A DNA stretch of 64,000 bases from Chryseobacterium paludis (GCF_025403485.1 NZ_CP099966.1:4400501-4464500); one strand, 5' to 3'; numbered from the stretch's first letter, positions 27,183 through 36,328 are shown. Notes: generated by a model not told the origin, from the sequence alone. A program made the numbers and translations.

Positions 27183-28157
27183 TTAAAACAAATCGTTTGC
27201 TGTAATACTCTTATCGTGTTTTGTGTAATCTACGGGTCTTTTAGCAAAGAAATCATCCATAGAGTTAGCGAAAACTTCTTCTTCAAACCATTTCATTGGT
27301 CGATACTGTTCAGGAGAAATGTTGTAACGAGTGTCCATATTGATTTTCTTTAAGCTGTCATCAACACGGTATTTCATGAAGTTTAACAAATCTTCTTTTG
27401 AGAAGACAGTTAATTCCCCTAATTCGAAGATCCAGTCTACAATTTCCCCTTCTAATTCTACAGATTGATCTACCAATGTATAGATATCTTCAATATCAGA
27501 ATCCGTTAATAATTCCGGTTGTTCCTCACGGATTTTATTGATTAAATAAATTCCTGCATTAGCATGAATTTGTTCATCTATTGAAGTCCAAGCGATGATA
27601 TTCGAAACATTTTTCATATACCCTTTAAATCTTGTGAAAGAAAGGATGATCGCAAATTGCGAGAAAAGAGATACGTTTTCGATCAGTATACTGAACAATA
27701 AAAGTGAAGAAACATATTCTTTCGGTGTTGAAGAATTAGCATGCTTAAGAACGTTTGACAAGAAGTCAATTCTCTTCTTCACAGCAGGAACTTCTATTAC
27801 ATTTGTGAATTCTTCATTATATCCTAGTACCTCTACTAGACGGGAATAAGCTTCAGAATGGCGAAATTCGCATTCTGCAAAAGTAGCTCCAAGACCGTTC
27901 AATTCAGGCTTTGGTAAGTGGTTGTATAGGTTTCCCCAGAATGTCTTTACAGACACCTCTATCTGTGCAATTGCTAAAAGTGCATTTTTCACAGCATTTT
28001 TTTCGTGCGGTTCTAACTGCGAATGAAAATCCTGAACATCTGCAGTAAAATCCACTTCCGAATGCACCCAAAACGATTTATTAATCGCTTCTACAAATTG
28101 AAGAACCTCAGGGTATTCAAATGGCTTGTAACTTACTCTCTTATCAAAAATTCCCAT
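27183..28157 (-). CDS. nrdB: Ribonucleotide reductase beta subunit
   Basis: The 324-residue protein has the di-iron ligands expected for class Ia beta: E67, E97 and H100 (ECEFRH), E160, E195 and H198 (DEQIH). The radical tyrosine is Y104, at the H+4 position equivalent to E. coli Y122. The C-terminus ends SITANDLF, the tail that docks on the alpha subunit. It starts directly with the core fold (MGIFDKR), so there is no N-terminal ATP-cone here either. Head of the nrdB-ABM-nrdA unit; a DnaA-box-like site lies in its leader. Confidence 0.95.
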   Translation of the reverse strand: MGIFDKRVSYKPFEYPEVLQFVEAINKSFWVHSEVDFTADVQDFHSQLEPHEKNAVKNALLAIAQIEVSVKTFWGNLYNHLPKPELNGLGATFAECEFRHSEAYSRLVEVLGYNEEFTNVIEVPAVKKRIDFLSNVLKHANSSTPKEYVSSLLLFSILIENVSLFSQFAIILSFTRFKGYMKNVSNIIAWTSIDEQIHANAGIYLINKIREEQPELLTDSDIEDIYTLVDQSVELEGEIVDWIFELGELTVFSKEDLLNFMKYRVDDSLKKINMDTRYNISPEQYRPMKWFEEEVFANSMDDFFAKRPVDYTKHDKSITANDLF

Positions 28158-28192
28158 ATTAAAATGTCTTTAAATTAAAATAATTAGATCAC

Positions 28193-28201
28193 TGTGGATA
28201 A
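28193..28201 (-). promoter_or_regulatory. Consensus DnaA box upstream of nrdB
   Basis: The minus strand reads TTATCCACA, the exact E. coli DnaA-box consensus, 36 bases before the nrdB start. DnaA is known to regulate nrdAB transcription in E. coli; a similar role here is inference. Confidence 0.5.
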
Positions 28202-28374
28202 AAATCAAAGAATAAATAACGGCTTGATTTGTTGGAACTTATATTTAAAAGTTTTTCACAAGAAAAGTGTTTTTATTATTTGCTAGTGCGAAGCACAAAG
28301 TTCGAAAAAAAGAACTGATTTTGAAAGGGGTAAATACTAATTGGCTGACTTTTAACCGTAAAAGTTTTCCACAT

Positions 28375-28383
28375 TTACATGAA
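28375..28383 (+). promoter_or_regulatory. Near-consensus DnaA box
   Basis: TTTTCCACA differs from TTATCCACA at one position and lies in the same spacer, opposite in orientation to the box at 28193. Confidence 0.35.
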
Positions 28384-28581
28384 ACAAGCACTGATATTGG
28401 TTTACATAGAATAATACACCTGAAATAAATATTTTTGATAAGTTACAGTTAAACACATGTTCTTAAACATCTATTAATAAAGCTTAAATATATTAAACAG
28501 TAAAATATTATAATAAATTTTTATTCTTGTAACAAAATCAAAATATCTTCTACTTATTGAGTATAAAACATAGATCACTTA

Positions 28582-29271
28582 ATGTTAGTAATTCAGGATT
28601 TAAATAAATCATACGATACAGGCAAAAGTAAACTGCACGTTCTCAAGGGTATTAATCTTAATATCGCTGAAGGTGAGTTTGTTTCCATCATGGGAAGTTC
28701 AGGTTCCGGAAAGTCCACACTCCTTAATATTATAGGTATTCTGGATGAAAAGGATTCTGGTACTTATGAGCTGGATGGAGTTCCAATCGAACATTTATCT
28801 GAAATAAAGGCTGCTGAATACAGAAGTAAATTCCTGGGATTTATTTTTCAGTCTTTTAACTTGATCGGATATAAAACAGCTTTAGATAATGTTGCCCTTC
28901 CTTTATATTACCAAAATGTACCAAGGAAAGAGCGTAACCAGAAAGCAATGGAATATTTGGAAAAAGTAGGTCTTGCTCAATGGGCGACCCACCTTCCAAA
29001 CGAACTTTCAGGAGGACAGAAACAAAGAGTAGCTATTGCAAGAGCTTTGATTACCAATCCTAAAATTGTATTGGCAGATGAGCCTACGGGTGCTTTGGAT
29101 TCAAAGACCACACATGATATTATGAAGCTGCTTCAGGATATTAATGATGAGGGAAAAACCATCATTGTGGTTACTCACGAACCAGACGTTGCGGCACAAA
29201 CCAAAAGAAACGTTATTTTAAAAGATGGAATCATTGAAAGTGATGAGTTTATAAAGCAGGTTGTTTTGTAA
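28582..29271 (+). CDS. ABC transporter ATP-binding protein (MacB/LolD type)
   Basis: The 229-residue protein has a Walker A motif GSSGSGKS at 38-45, signature LSGGQ at 142-146 and Walker B IVLADE at 162-167, with the downstream PTGALDS characteristic of MacB/LolD/FtsE ATPases. It powers the two FtsX-type permeases encoded immediately downstream. Together with the periplasmic adaptor at 31949 it makes a four-gene MacAB-like exporter. The exported substrate (peptide, toxin or drug) is not evident. Confidence 0.92.
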   Translation: MLVIQDLNKSYDTGKSKLHVLKGINLNIAEGEFVSIMGSSGSGKSTLLNIIGILDEKDSGTYELDGVPIEHLSEIKAAEYRSKFLGFIFQSFNLIGYKTALDNVALPLYYQNVPRKERNQKAMEYLEKVGLAQWATHLPNELSGGQKQRVAIARALITNPKIVLADEPTGALDSKTTHDIMKLLQDINDEGKTIIVVTHEPDVAAQTKRNVILKDGIIESDEFIKQVVL

Positions 29272-29317
29272 ATAGTGAATACTAAGGAGACTTTAAAAAA
29301 GTAAAAAAAGTAAAATT

Positions 29318-30547
29318 ATGTTTGACCTGGATCGGTGGCAGGAAATATTCAGTTCTATTCGCAGTAATGTATTGCGAACGGTACTTTCTGGATTTACGGT
29401 AGCGTTGGGGTTATTTATCTTTATCGTTCTTTTTGGAATTGGTAAAGGTTTGCAAAATGCTTTTACAGAGGGTTTTGCACGAGATGCTCAAAACCTGATT
29501 TCCATTTTTACAGGAAAAACCACAGTTGCTTATAAAGGACTACAGTCTGATCGTACCGTTACGATGAATAATGATGACTATGATTTCCTGGTTAATGAGG
29601 ATAAAGAAAAAGTAGGCTATTCTACTCCGAGATATCAGACTAGTTTATTAGTGAAGTATGGTAAGGAAAGTGGCAACTACCAGGTTAATGGAGGAGATCC
29701 TGAAGAAAAATTTATAGAGAACAGAAAGATTCTTGAGGGTCGTTACCTTAATCCTTCAGATCTTGACAGGAAACAAAATGTCGCTGTAATAGGGAGAATG
29801 GTGCAACGTGACTTGATCAAAAATGGAAGTCCTATAGGAAAAGACTTGAATATTAATGGAACCATGTTCAAGGTAGTTGGTGTATTTTCTGATGATGGTG
29901 GAGACTGGGATGAAAGACATATTTCGGTACCTATTACGACTTTACAGCAAATGAAGAAAGGGTCGGATACCGTAAGTACTGTGTATATTGCCTATAATGA
30001 GAAACTAAATCCTCAGGAAGCCATAAAATATGGTAATGAGCTTAAAGATAGATTAAAAGCCAGAAAAAGTGTTTCGCCAGATGATGAAAACGGAGTCCGG
30101 GTATGGAATAATGCCGAGAATATGAATGATACATTCATGTTTATGGCTGTACTTACAGGGATTGTAGGTTTTATTGGAATGGGAACCCTGATTGCCGGAA
30201 TTATCGGAATCAGTAATATTATGGTTTACATTGTTAAAGAAAGAACCAAAGAAATTGGCGTGAGAAAAGCTATTGGTGCAAAACCCAGAAGTATTGTTGC
30301 TTTAATTGTTCAGGAAAGTGTAGTGATTACAGTAATTTCAGGACTTGTTGGAGTTGGCTTAGGAATATTGGCACTCAGCTTAATGGGAGACCGACTTGAG
30401 GAATATTTTATAAAAAACCCAAGTGTAGGAGGGACTGAGATCTTCATGGCATTTTTAGCTTTGGTATTTTCAGGGCTTATAGCAGGCTTTGTTCCCGCCT
30501 ATAGAGCATCGAAAATTAAACCTATAGAAGCATTGCGATCAGAATAA
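29318..30547 (+). CDS. MacB-type ABC permease, first of two
   Basis: The 409-residue protein has one N-terminal membrane helix (about 20-42), a large periplasmic domain (about 50-270) of the MacB_PCD type, and three C-terminal helices (about 275-300, 328-352, 370-392) forming the FtsX domain with the conserved KERTKEIGVRKAIGAKP after the second. This is the mechanotransmission fold that couples ATP hydrolysis to periplasmic movement. It is likely to pair with the following permease. It ends with KPIEALRSE, as does its partner. Confidence 0.88.
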   Translation: MFDLDRWQEIFSSIRSNVLRTVLSGFTVALGLFIFIVLFGIGKGLQNAFTEGFARDAQNLISIFTGKTTVAYKGLQSDRTVTMNNDDYDFLVNEDKEKVGYSTPRYQTSLLVKYGKESGNYQVNGGDPEEKFIENRKILEGRYLNPSDLDRKQNVAVIGRMVQRDLIKNGSPIGKDLNINGTMFKVVGVFSDDGGDWDERHISVPITTLQQMKKGSDTVSTVYIAYNEKLNPQEAIKYGNELKDRLKARKSVSPDDENGVRVWNNAENMNDTFMFMAVLTGIVGFIGMGTLIAGIIGISNIMVYIVKERTKEIGVRKAIGAKPRSIVALIVQESVVITVISGLVGVGLGILALSLMGDRLEEYFIKNPSVGGTEIFMAFLALVFSGLIAGFVPAYRASKIKPIEALRSE

Positions 30548-30608
30548 AATCTGACAACTTATTTGATAATAATATAAAACGTATAATTCAAACTCATAAC
30601 TAGCATCA

Positions 30609-31880
30609 ATGAACATCTTATTTAAAAAGGATACCTGGCAGGAAATTTATTATTCATTGAGAAATAATAAACTTCGGACATTCCTTACCATGATCGGTGT
30701 GGGTTGGGGTATGTTTTTATATGTAAGTCTGCTTGGAGCAGCAAAAGGAATGGAGAATGGTTTTGATAAATTATTCTCAGGCTTTGCTACAAATTCTATT
30801 TTTCTATGGGCTCAGAAAACTTCCATTCCTTATGAAGGTTTTCCAAAAGGAAGAGAGATGAAACTACATCTGCCTGATATGGAAATGTTGAAGAGAAAAG
30901 TTCCTGAAATAGATTATATATCGCCACAAAATGCAAGAGGAAGTTTTACAGGAACACCTGGAGAAGCGATGTCAAAAAATGGTAAGAGTGCTACCTATTC
31001 ACTTACTGGAGATTATCCTGTAGGAAATAAAATTTCTGAGAAAAAACTTATTTTCGGACGCTATATTAACGATGCCGATTTATCAGGAAATAAAAATGTA
31101 GCTGTAATTGGTGAGGAAGTGTATAAAAACTTTTTTGACTCTAAAAAGAAAGAAAATCCGATCGGAAAATCAATAAATATCAAAGGACTCTTTTTTAATA
31201 TCATTGGTGTTTTCAGAGTGAAAAAGGGAGGCGGTTTTGAAAATGACCGTACCGTGTTTATTCCACTTTCTACCTACACGAAAATGTATAATGCCGGAGA
31301 TAATATAGATATGTTTGCGATTGTAGGAAGGTCGGAAGCAGATCTAAAAGTGGTAGAGGAAAAAGTAAAACAAGTTTTAAAGCTTAAAAATAAAGTTTCA
31401 CCAGAAGATACTAATGCTTTCGGAAGTTTCAATCTCGGAAAAGAATTTGGAAAATTAACCGGATTTTTAACAGGTATGCAGCTTTTGACGATTATTGTAG
31501 GAACATTAACGATTCTTGCAGGCGTTATTGCGATTTCAAATATCCTATTGATCACGGTAAAAGAAAGAACTAAGGAGATAGGAATCAGGAGAGCTTTAGG
31601 AGCAAAACCTTCTGAGGTAAGAAATCAGATTTTGCTGGAAAGTGTTGTTATAACACTGTCTTCGGGATTACTCGGGTTTATGTCTGGAATATTTGTGCTT
31701 ATGATTCTGAATATGATAACGCAGAATCAGGATGCCTTTCCATTTTATAATCCCACGGTAAATTATGGGAATGTATTTGCCGCGATGGCGGTGATGGTGA
31801 TTTTGGGACTTATTATTGGAATGATCCCTGCCCAGAGAGCTGTAAAAATAAGACCTATCGAGGCATTAAGATCTGAATAA
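30609..31880 (+). CDS. MacB-type ABC permease, second of two
   Basis: The 423-residue protein has the same layout as the preceding permease: TM1 about 20-42, a MacB_PCD periplasmic domain, then an FtsX domain with KERTKEIGIRRALGAKPSEV and an end IRPIEALRSE. The two are clear paralogs but diverged in the periplasmic domain. Having two distinct permeases suggests a heterodimer rather than the MacB homodimer. Confidence 0.88.
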   Translation: MNILFKKDTWQEIYYSLRNNKLRTFLTMIGVGWGMFLYVSLLGAAKGMENGFDKLFSGFATNSIFLWAQKTSIPYEGFPKGREMKLHLPDMEMLKRKVPEIDYISPQNARGSFTGTPGEAMSKNGKSATYSLTGDYPVGNKISEKKLIFGRYINDADLSGNKNVAVIGEEVYKNFFDSKKKENPIGKSINIKGLFFNIIGVFRVKKGGGFENDRTVFIPLSTYTKMYNAGDNIDMFAIVGRSEADLKVVEEKVKQVLKLKNKVSPEDTNAFGSFNLGKEFGKLTGFLTGMQLLTIIVGTLTILAGVIAISNILLITVKERTKEIGIRRALGAKPSEVRNQILLESVVITLSSGLLGFMSGIFVLMILNMITQNQDAFPFYNPTVNYGNVFAAMAVMVILGLIIGMIPAQRAVKIRPIEALRSE

Positions 31881-31948
31881 TTTGAAATTAATAATTGCAA
31901 GATTATCTTAAAATTTTAAACCATTTAAATAAAAAATAAACTAGATAT

Positions 31949-33142
31949 ATGAAAAAGAAATTCACTTGGAAAAAAGCCATTTATATACTGTTGGGGCTTT
32001 TATTTGCAGTGGCATTATTCTCAGGAATTGGTTATCTTATAAAATCTAATTCTAAAGAGAGTGAGGCTTTCCTTACGCGGAAACCAACGATCCAGAATAT
32101 GGATGATAAAGTAATGGCGACAGGAAAAATTATCCCAAAAGAAGAAATTGAAATCAAACCGAACATTGCAGGTATCATTGATAAGATTTTAGTAGATGAA
32201 GGAGATAAAGTGGTCGCTGGACAATTGGTTGCTACAGTAAGGATTATTCCAAATATTGCTGATGTAAATAATGCGCAACAAGAAGTTGAAAACTCTCAGC
32301 TTCAGATCAATAATGCTAAGATGAATGTAGAAAATATGCAGAAGCAATTTGATATGCAGCAGAAATTATATAGTCAGGGAGTGATCTCAAAACAGGATTT
32401 TTTAAACTCTCAGCAGCAATTATATTCTCAGCAACAATCTCTTAAAAATGCAAATCAGCAATTTCAGACAGCACAAAAAAGATTGCAGATCGTGAAAACA
32501 GGTGCTACACCGGAATTGCAAGGTTTTGCGACAACTCAGATCCGTTCTAAAGCAGCAGGAACTGTTCTTGAGGTTCCTGTAAAAGTAGGAAGTCAGGTAA
32601 TTGAGGCTAACTCTTTCAATGCCGGAACTACGATTTGTTCTATTGCAGATCTTAATTTGTTAATCTTCCAAGGGGAAATTGATGAAGCTCAGGCAGGAAA
32701 ACTAAAGCAGGGAATGAATATGAATATCGTTATCGGTGCTCTGCAAAATAAAACATTCCCAGGGAAATTAACGATGATCGCTCCTAAAGGAAAAGACAAT
32801 CTGGGTACCATAAAATTCCCGGTTGAAGGTGATGTATTTAATCCAAATAATGAGTATATCAGAGCAGGTTTTTCAGCCAATGGAGAGATCGTATTGAATT
32901 CTCAGAAAAATGCTTTACTATTGGATGAGTCACTTGTTCAATATGAAAAGAGTAATGGTAAGGACAAATCTTTTGTTGAAGTAAAACAGGCAGATGGAAA
33001 ATTCAAAAAAGTATATGTGAAATTAGGTGCTAGCGATGGTATCAATGTACAGGTGCTTTCAGGAATCGATAAAAATTCTGAAGTCAAAGTTTGGAACCCT
33101 TCTGATAAAGACAAAGAAGAGCTTAAAGAAAAGAAAAAATAA
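31949..33142 (+). CDS. MacA/HlyD-type periplasmic adaptor
   Basis: The 397-residue protein has one N-terminal membrane anchor (about 10-31), then the split biotinyl-lipoyl domain beginning EIEIKPNIAGIIDKILVDEGDKV (first 20 residues form the hallmark), a coiled-coil hairpin rich in Q and N (about 105-185) that would contact an outer-membrane channel, and beta-barrel domains. It closes the exporter operon. No TolC-like gene is present, so the outer-membrane partner must be encoded elsewhere. Confidence 0.9.
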   Translation: MKKKFTWKKAIYILLGLLFAVALFSGIGYLIKSNSKESEAFLTRKPTIQNMDDKVMATGKIIPKEEIEIKPNIAGIIDKILVDEGDKVVAGQLVATVRIIPNIADVNNAQQEVENSQLQINNAKMNVENMQKQFDMQQKLYSQGVISKQDFLNSQQQLYSQQQSLKNANQQFQTAQKRLQIVKTGATPELQGFATTQIRSKAAGTVLEVPVKVGSQVIEANSFNAGTTICSIADLNLLIFQGEIDEAQAGKLKQGMNMNIVIGALQNKTFPGKLTMIAPKGKDNLGTIKFPVEGDVFNPNNEYIRAGFSANGEIVLNSQKNALLLDESLVQYEKSNGKDKSFVEVKQADGKFKKVYVKLGASDGINVQVLSGIDKNSEVKVWNPSDKDKEELKEKKK

Positions 33143-33169
33143 TAAACTAATCAGATAAATTTTATCTTG

Positions 33170-33197
33170 TCCCGGGAATTCTTTTCCGGGATTTTTT
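33170..33197 (+). terminator. Terminator of the ABC exporter operon
   Basis: TCCCGG (33170-33175) pairs with CCGGGA (33186-33191) across a 10-base loop and is followed by a T-run. Confidence 0.8.
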
Positions 33198-33299
33198 ATG
33201 AGAAGTATTCCAGGGAGTATTCTTAAAATAATTATCTTAGATTTTAAAGGTTTTAGTAATGAAATTGAATTTTGAAATGTTTTACAAGAAAGGATTTTA

Positions 33300-33307
33300 T
33301 AAATTTG
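33300..33307 (+). promoter_or_regulatory. -7 element of the zinc-ribbon/GT39/beta-lactamase unit
   Basis: TAAATTTG matches TAnnTTTG, 22 bases before the ATG at 33330. The nearest TTG (33272-33274) is 25 bases away, slightly long. Confidence 0.5.
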
Positions 33308-33329
33308 AATTATTCATAATAACATAATT

Positions 33330-33896
33330 ATGTGTAGATACGCAGGAAAAACATATAAATCTAATTACGCCTGTTTTAAATGTAGAAAATCCTTTAAACA
33401 AGTGAATCCTAATGATATTCTATTGAGAATAAAGAAGGATAAAGTCTTTCATGAGCTTAATGGAAAATCGATAAGGAAGGTCGGGCAAATTTTCACAAAA
33501 GCAGAAAGAAGTAAATTATTAGAATTGATTAATGAAATAGAGTCAAGACCAATAAAATGTCCCCAATGTGGAAGTCTTATGGCGGATTTAGGGAAGGATT
33601 TTAGAGTGCCTAGAAAAGCGGCAATTAAAGAATGGGAAATTGTAGAAGGGCTTTTTAGAACAGGTAGGTACTTTTATAGTTGTGGTTGTAATGGAATTGG
33701 ATATATCCCACAAAATTTAAATGATTATAAGGATTATTTAAAAAAAGCATTGAATAAATATCAGGGTTGTATTATATATTATGAAGGTAAAACTGAGATT
33801 GAATATCCAGATAAAATGGAAAGGATAGATTATTGGAATCAGAAAATACACAATGTTAAAGATGAAATGATAAAACAGAAATTTGATATGAATTAA
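33330..33896 (+). CDS. Zinc-ribbon protein of unknown function
   Basis: The 188-residue protein begins MCRYAGKTYKSNYACFKCRK and carries cysteine pairs C15/C18, C77/C80 and C118/C120, enough to bind one or two zinc ions. This MCRYA...ACFKCRK...CPQCGSLMADLG pattern recurs in small Bacteroidota proteins that I know only as hypothetical. It has no membrane segment. It precedes the glycosyltransferase gene by 8 bases and the beta-lactamase lies further down, so they may share a message. Confidence 0.6.
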   Translation: MCRYAGKTYKSNYACFKCRKSFKQVNPNDILLRIKKDKVFHELNGKSIRKVGQIFTKAERSKLLELINEIESRPIKCPQCGSLMADLGKDFRVPRKAAIKEWEIVEGLFRTGRYFYSCGCNGIGYIPQNLNDYKDYLKKALNKYQGCIIYYEGKTEIEYPDKMERIDYWNQKIHNVKDEMIKQKFDMN

Positions 33897-33904
33897 TTTA
33901 GTGA

Positions 33905-35428
33905 ATGATGAAAAAAAATATCCTCATTCTTTTTCTTTTTGTTGTGATTAAGTTTGTTCTTCAATATTCTTTGATAGGACCAGAATATGAACTGCATCGC
34001 GATGAATATTTGCATCTTGATCAGGCCAACCATTTGGCTTGGGGTTATTTATCAGTGCCGCCTCTCAATTCATGGTTAGCTTGGCTGGTTCAGCTTTTTG
34101 GAAATTCTGTTTTCTGGGTTAAATTTTTTCCCGCTCTGTTTGGTGCTTTAACGATTGTTGTGGTTTGGCAGATTATAGAAGAATTGAAGGGTAGTTTATA
34201 CGCTCAGATTTTAGCTGCAACAGGGATTTTACTCTCCGTACTTCTTCGGTTAAATATGCTTTTTCAACCTACTTCTTTAGAAGTATTACTGTGGATATTA
34301 ATGTATTATGTTCTTATTAGATATTTTAATACTGAAAAAGTGAAATGGCTTTATATTGGGGCTGTTATTTTTGGTCTGGGCTTTCTAAATAAATATAATA
34401 TTGCATTCCTGCTCCTTGGTATTATTCCTGCTTTACTGATAAGTAAGCAAAGGAAGATATTTCTGAATCCTCACCTTTATTCAGCCAGTTTCCTTGCATT
34501 GCTTGTTATTTTGCCTAATCTATTATGGCAGTATCATAATGATTTTCCTGTGATTCATCACATGAAGGAGCTTTCAGAGAGGCAGCTGGCCCATGTTGAT
34601 CGGTTTGATTTTCTAAAGTCTCAGATTTTATTTTTTGTAGGTTCTGTTTTTATCATTTTTGCGGGATTCTACGCATTGCTTTTTTATAAACCTTTTGAAA
34701 GATTCAGGTTTTTCTTTTGGAATTATGTATTTGTAATTGCATTATTCCTGTTTTTTAAAGCTAAAGACTATTATGCAATTGGTTTGTATCCTATTTATAT
34801 TGCTTTTGGCTCTGTATATTTAGGCTGTCTTTTTGAAAAAGGCCGGACAAGAATTTTGCGGGCGATAGCGATAATGTTGCCAATACTGTTGTTCCTACCA
34901 TTATATCAGGTGGCTTTTCCAAACAAAAGTCCTCGATATATTCTTGACCATCAGGAAAAGTATAAAAGATTTGGACTGCTACGTTGGGAGGATGGGAAAG
35001 ATCATTCATTGCCACAAGATTTTGCAGATATGCAGGGGTGGAAAGAATTAGCTCAAAAAGTAGATAAAGAATATTCCAAATTATCAAAGACAGGAAAAAC
35101 GCTAGTTCTATGCGACAATTATGGCCAGGCTGGATCTATTAATTACTATTCAAAGATGGGAATAAAGGCTGTCTCGTTTAATGCCGATTATATCAACTGG
35201 TTTAATCTGGACCAAAAATATTCTAACCTGATAAGAATAAAAGACAATGATTATAATGATGAATTAAAAGAGACTGGTCCATATTTTGAAATTTCAAAAA
35301 AGGTCGATTCGATTACCAATCCTTTTGCCAGAGAAAAAGGTACTCTTATTTTTAGTTTCAAAGAAGCGAAAATAGATATCAGGATGAAAATAAAAAAAGA
35401 AATTGATGATACTAAAAGTGAGTATTAA
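33905..35428 (+). CDS. GT39-type membrane glycosyltransferase
   Basis: The 507-residue protein has about ten membrane segments in its first 340 residues and a soluble C-terminal domain. Near the N-terminus it carries LHRDEYLHLDQ, matching the first-loop acidic motif of dolichyl/undecaprenyl-phosphate-sugar:acceptor transferases (PMT/ArnT-like, GT39). Such enzymes move a sugar from a lipid carrier to lipid A or protein on the outer face of the inner membrane. The first two codons are both ATG, so the start could be 33905 or 33908. Confidence 0.75.
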   Translation: MMKKNILILFLFVVIKFVLQYSLIGPEYELHRDEYLHLDQANHLAWGYLSVPPLNSWLAWLVQLFGNSVFWVKFFPALFGALTIVVVWQIIEELKGSLYAQILAATGILLSVLLRLNMLFQPTSLEVLLWILMYYVLIRYFNTEKVKWLYIGAVIFGLGFLNKYNIAFLLLGIIPALLISKQRKIFLNPHLYSASFLALLVILPNLLWQYHNDFPVIHHMKELSERQLAHVDRFDFLKSQILFFVGSVFIIFAGFYALLFYKPFERFRFFFWNYVFVIALFLFFKAKDYYAIGLYPIYIAFGSVYLGCLFEKGRTRILRAIAIMLPILLFLPLYQVAFPNKSPRYILDHQEKYKRFGLLRWEDGKDHSLPQDFADMQGWKELAQKVDKEYSKLSKTGKTLVLCDNYGQAGSINYYSKMGIKAVSFNADYINWFNLDQKYSNLIRIKDNDYNDELKETGPYFEISKKVDSITNPFAREKGTLIFSFKEAKIDIRMKIKKEIDDTKSEY

Positions 35429-35458
35429 AAGTTTTATTTTTACTGAAAAGAAGTAAAA

Positions 35459-36211
35459 ATGAAAGCATTTTTTAAAGTCCTGTGTTTATTCGTAATAACT
35501 GTTTTAAGTTGTAGTTTTCAGAAAGCCGGATCAATAGACCCTAAAGTTGTTTATGAATCTGAAAATCTGGTTGTCAGACAGTTATCTAAGAATGTTTATC
35601 AACATATTTCATATCTTAATACTGAAACATATGGGAAAGTTCCTTGTAACGGGATGGTTGTGAAAGATGGAAATGAAGCTGTTATTTTCGATACTCCGTC
35701 CGATGATACAAGTTCTGCAGAATTGATCAAATGGATTAAAGGTAGTCTGAATGCTAAAATTAATGCTGTCATAGCAACTCATTTTCATAATGACTGTGTA
35801 GGAGGTTTAAAAGAGTTTAGGAAGAATAATATCCCTTCTTATGCCAGTAATAAGACTATAGCATTGGCAAAAAAGAATAAATTTAACGTTCCTGATCGTG
35901 GATTTGATAATACTTTAACTTTACATGTTGGCAAGCAAAAAGTATATGCAACATTTTTTGGTGAAGGACACACCAGAGATAATGTGGTGGGATATTTTCC
36001 TAATGAGAATGTGATGTTTGGTGGGTGTTTAGTTAAAGAAGTTGATGCGACTAAAGGATATCTTGAAGATTCTAATGTAAAAGCATGGTCTGAAACTGTT
36101 GAAAAAGTAAAAAAAGCATATCCGGATGCAAAAATAGTAATTCCGGGGCACGGAGAAGTTGGAGGGCAGGAATTACTGGATTATACCATCAAGTTGTTTA
36201 AAGTAGAGTAG
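35459..36211 (+). CDS. Subclass B1 metallo-beta-lactamase, predicted lipoprotein
   Basis: The 250-residue protein has all six zinc ligands of subclass B1: H108, H110 and D112 (THFHNDC), H171 (GEGHTRDN), C190 (FGGCLVK) and H231 (IPGHGEVGG). The spacing and the text around them are closest in my reading to CcrA/CfiA. A lipobox (VLSC, Cys18) ends the signal peptide, so it is probably anchored to a membrane rather than free in the periplasm. Such enzymes hydrolyse most beta-lactams including carbapenems; activity here is untested. It lies 30 bases after the GT39-type gene and is followed by a terminator. Confidence 0.88.
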   Translation: MKAFFKVLCLFVITVLSCSFQKAGSIDPKVVYESENLVVRQLSKNVYQHISYLNTETYGKVPCNGMVVKDGNEAVIFDTPSDDTSSAELIKWIKGSLNAKINAVIATHFHNDCVGGLKEFRKNNIPSYASNKTIALAKKNKFNVPDRGFDNTLTLHVGKQKVYATFFGEGHTRDNVVGYFPNENVMFGGCLVKEVDATKGYLEDSNVKAWSETVEKVKKAYPDAKIVIPGHGEVGGQELLDYTIKLFKVE

Positions 36212-36246
36212 TTCTGCTAATCGGGATATAAGAAGTTTACGATTTT

Positions 36247-36274
36247 AACTGATTGAATACAATCGGTTTTTTTT
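36247..36274 (+). terminator. Terminator after the beta-lactamase gene
   Basis: AACTGATTG (36247-36255) pairs with CAATCGGTT (36260-36268) with one G-T pair and a 4-base loop, followed by a T-run. Confidence 0.8.
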
Positions 36275-36298
36275 GATTATTTTATTATTGCAATTTAG

Positions 36299-36328
36299 TT
36301 GCATTATTGAAAATTTATTCTATCTTTG
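36299..36328 (+). promoter_or_regulatory. Promoter of the flavoprotein gene
   Basis: TTG (36299-36301) and TATCTTTG (36321-36328) fit the -33/-7 consensus with a 19-base spacer. The ATG at 36352 follows 23 bases after the -7 box; an upstream ATG at 36307 would lie inside the promoter. Confidence 0.75.

Larger units (their letters stand above)
28158..28581. other. 424-base divergent region between nrdB and the ABC exporter operon
   Basis: The spacer is AT-rich and has no coding frame of note. It holds two DnaA-box-like 9-mers (28193 and 28375). I found no clear TAnnTTTG element on either strand and no NrdR box, so both promoters remain unplaced. Confidence 0.5.
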
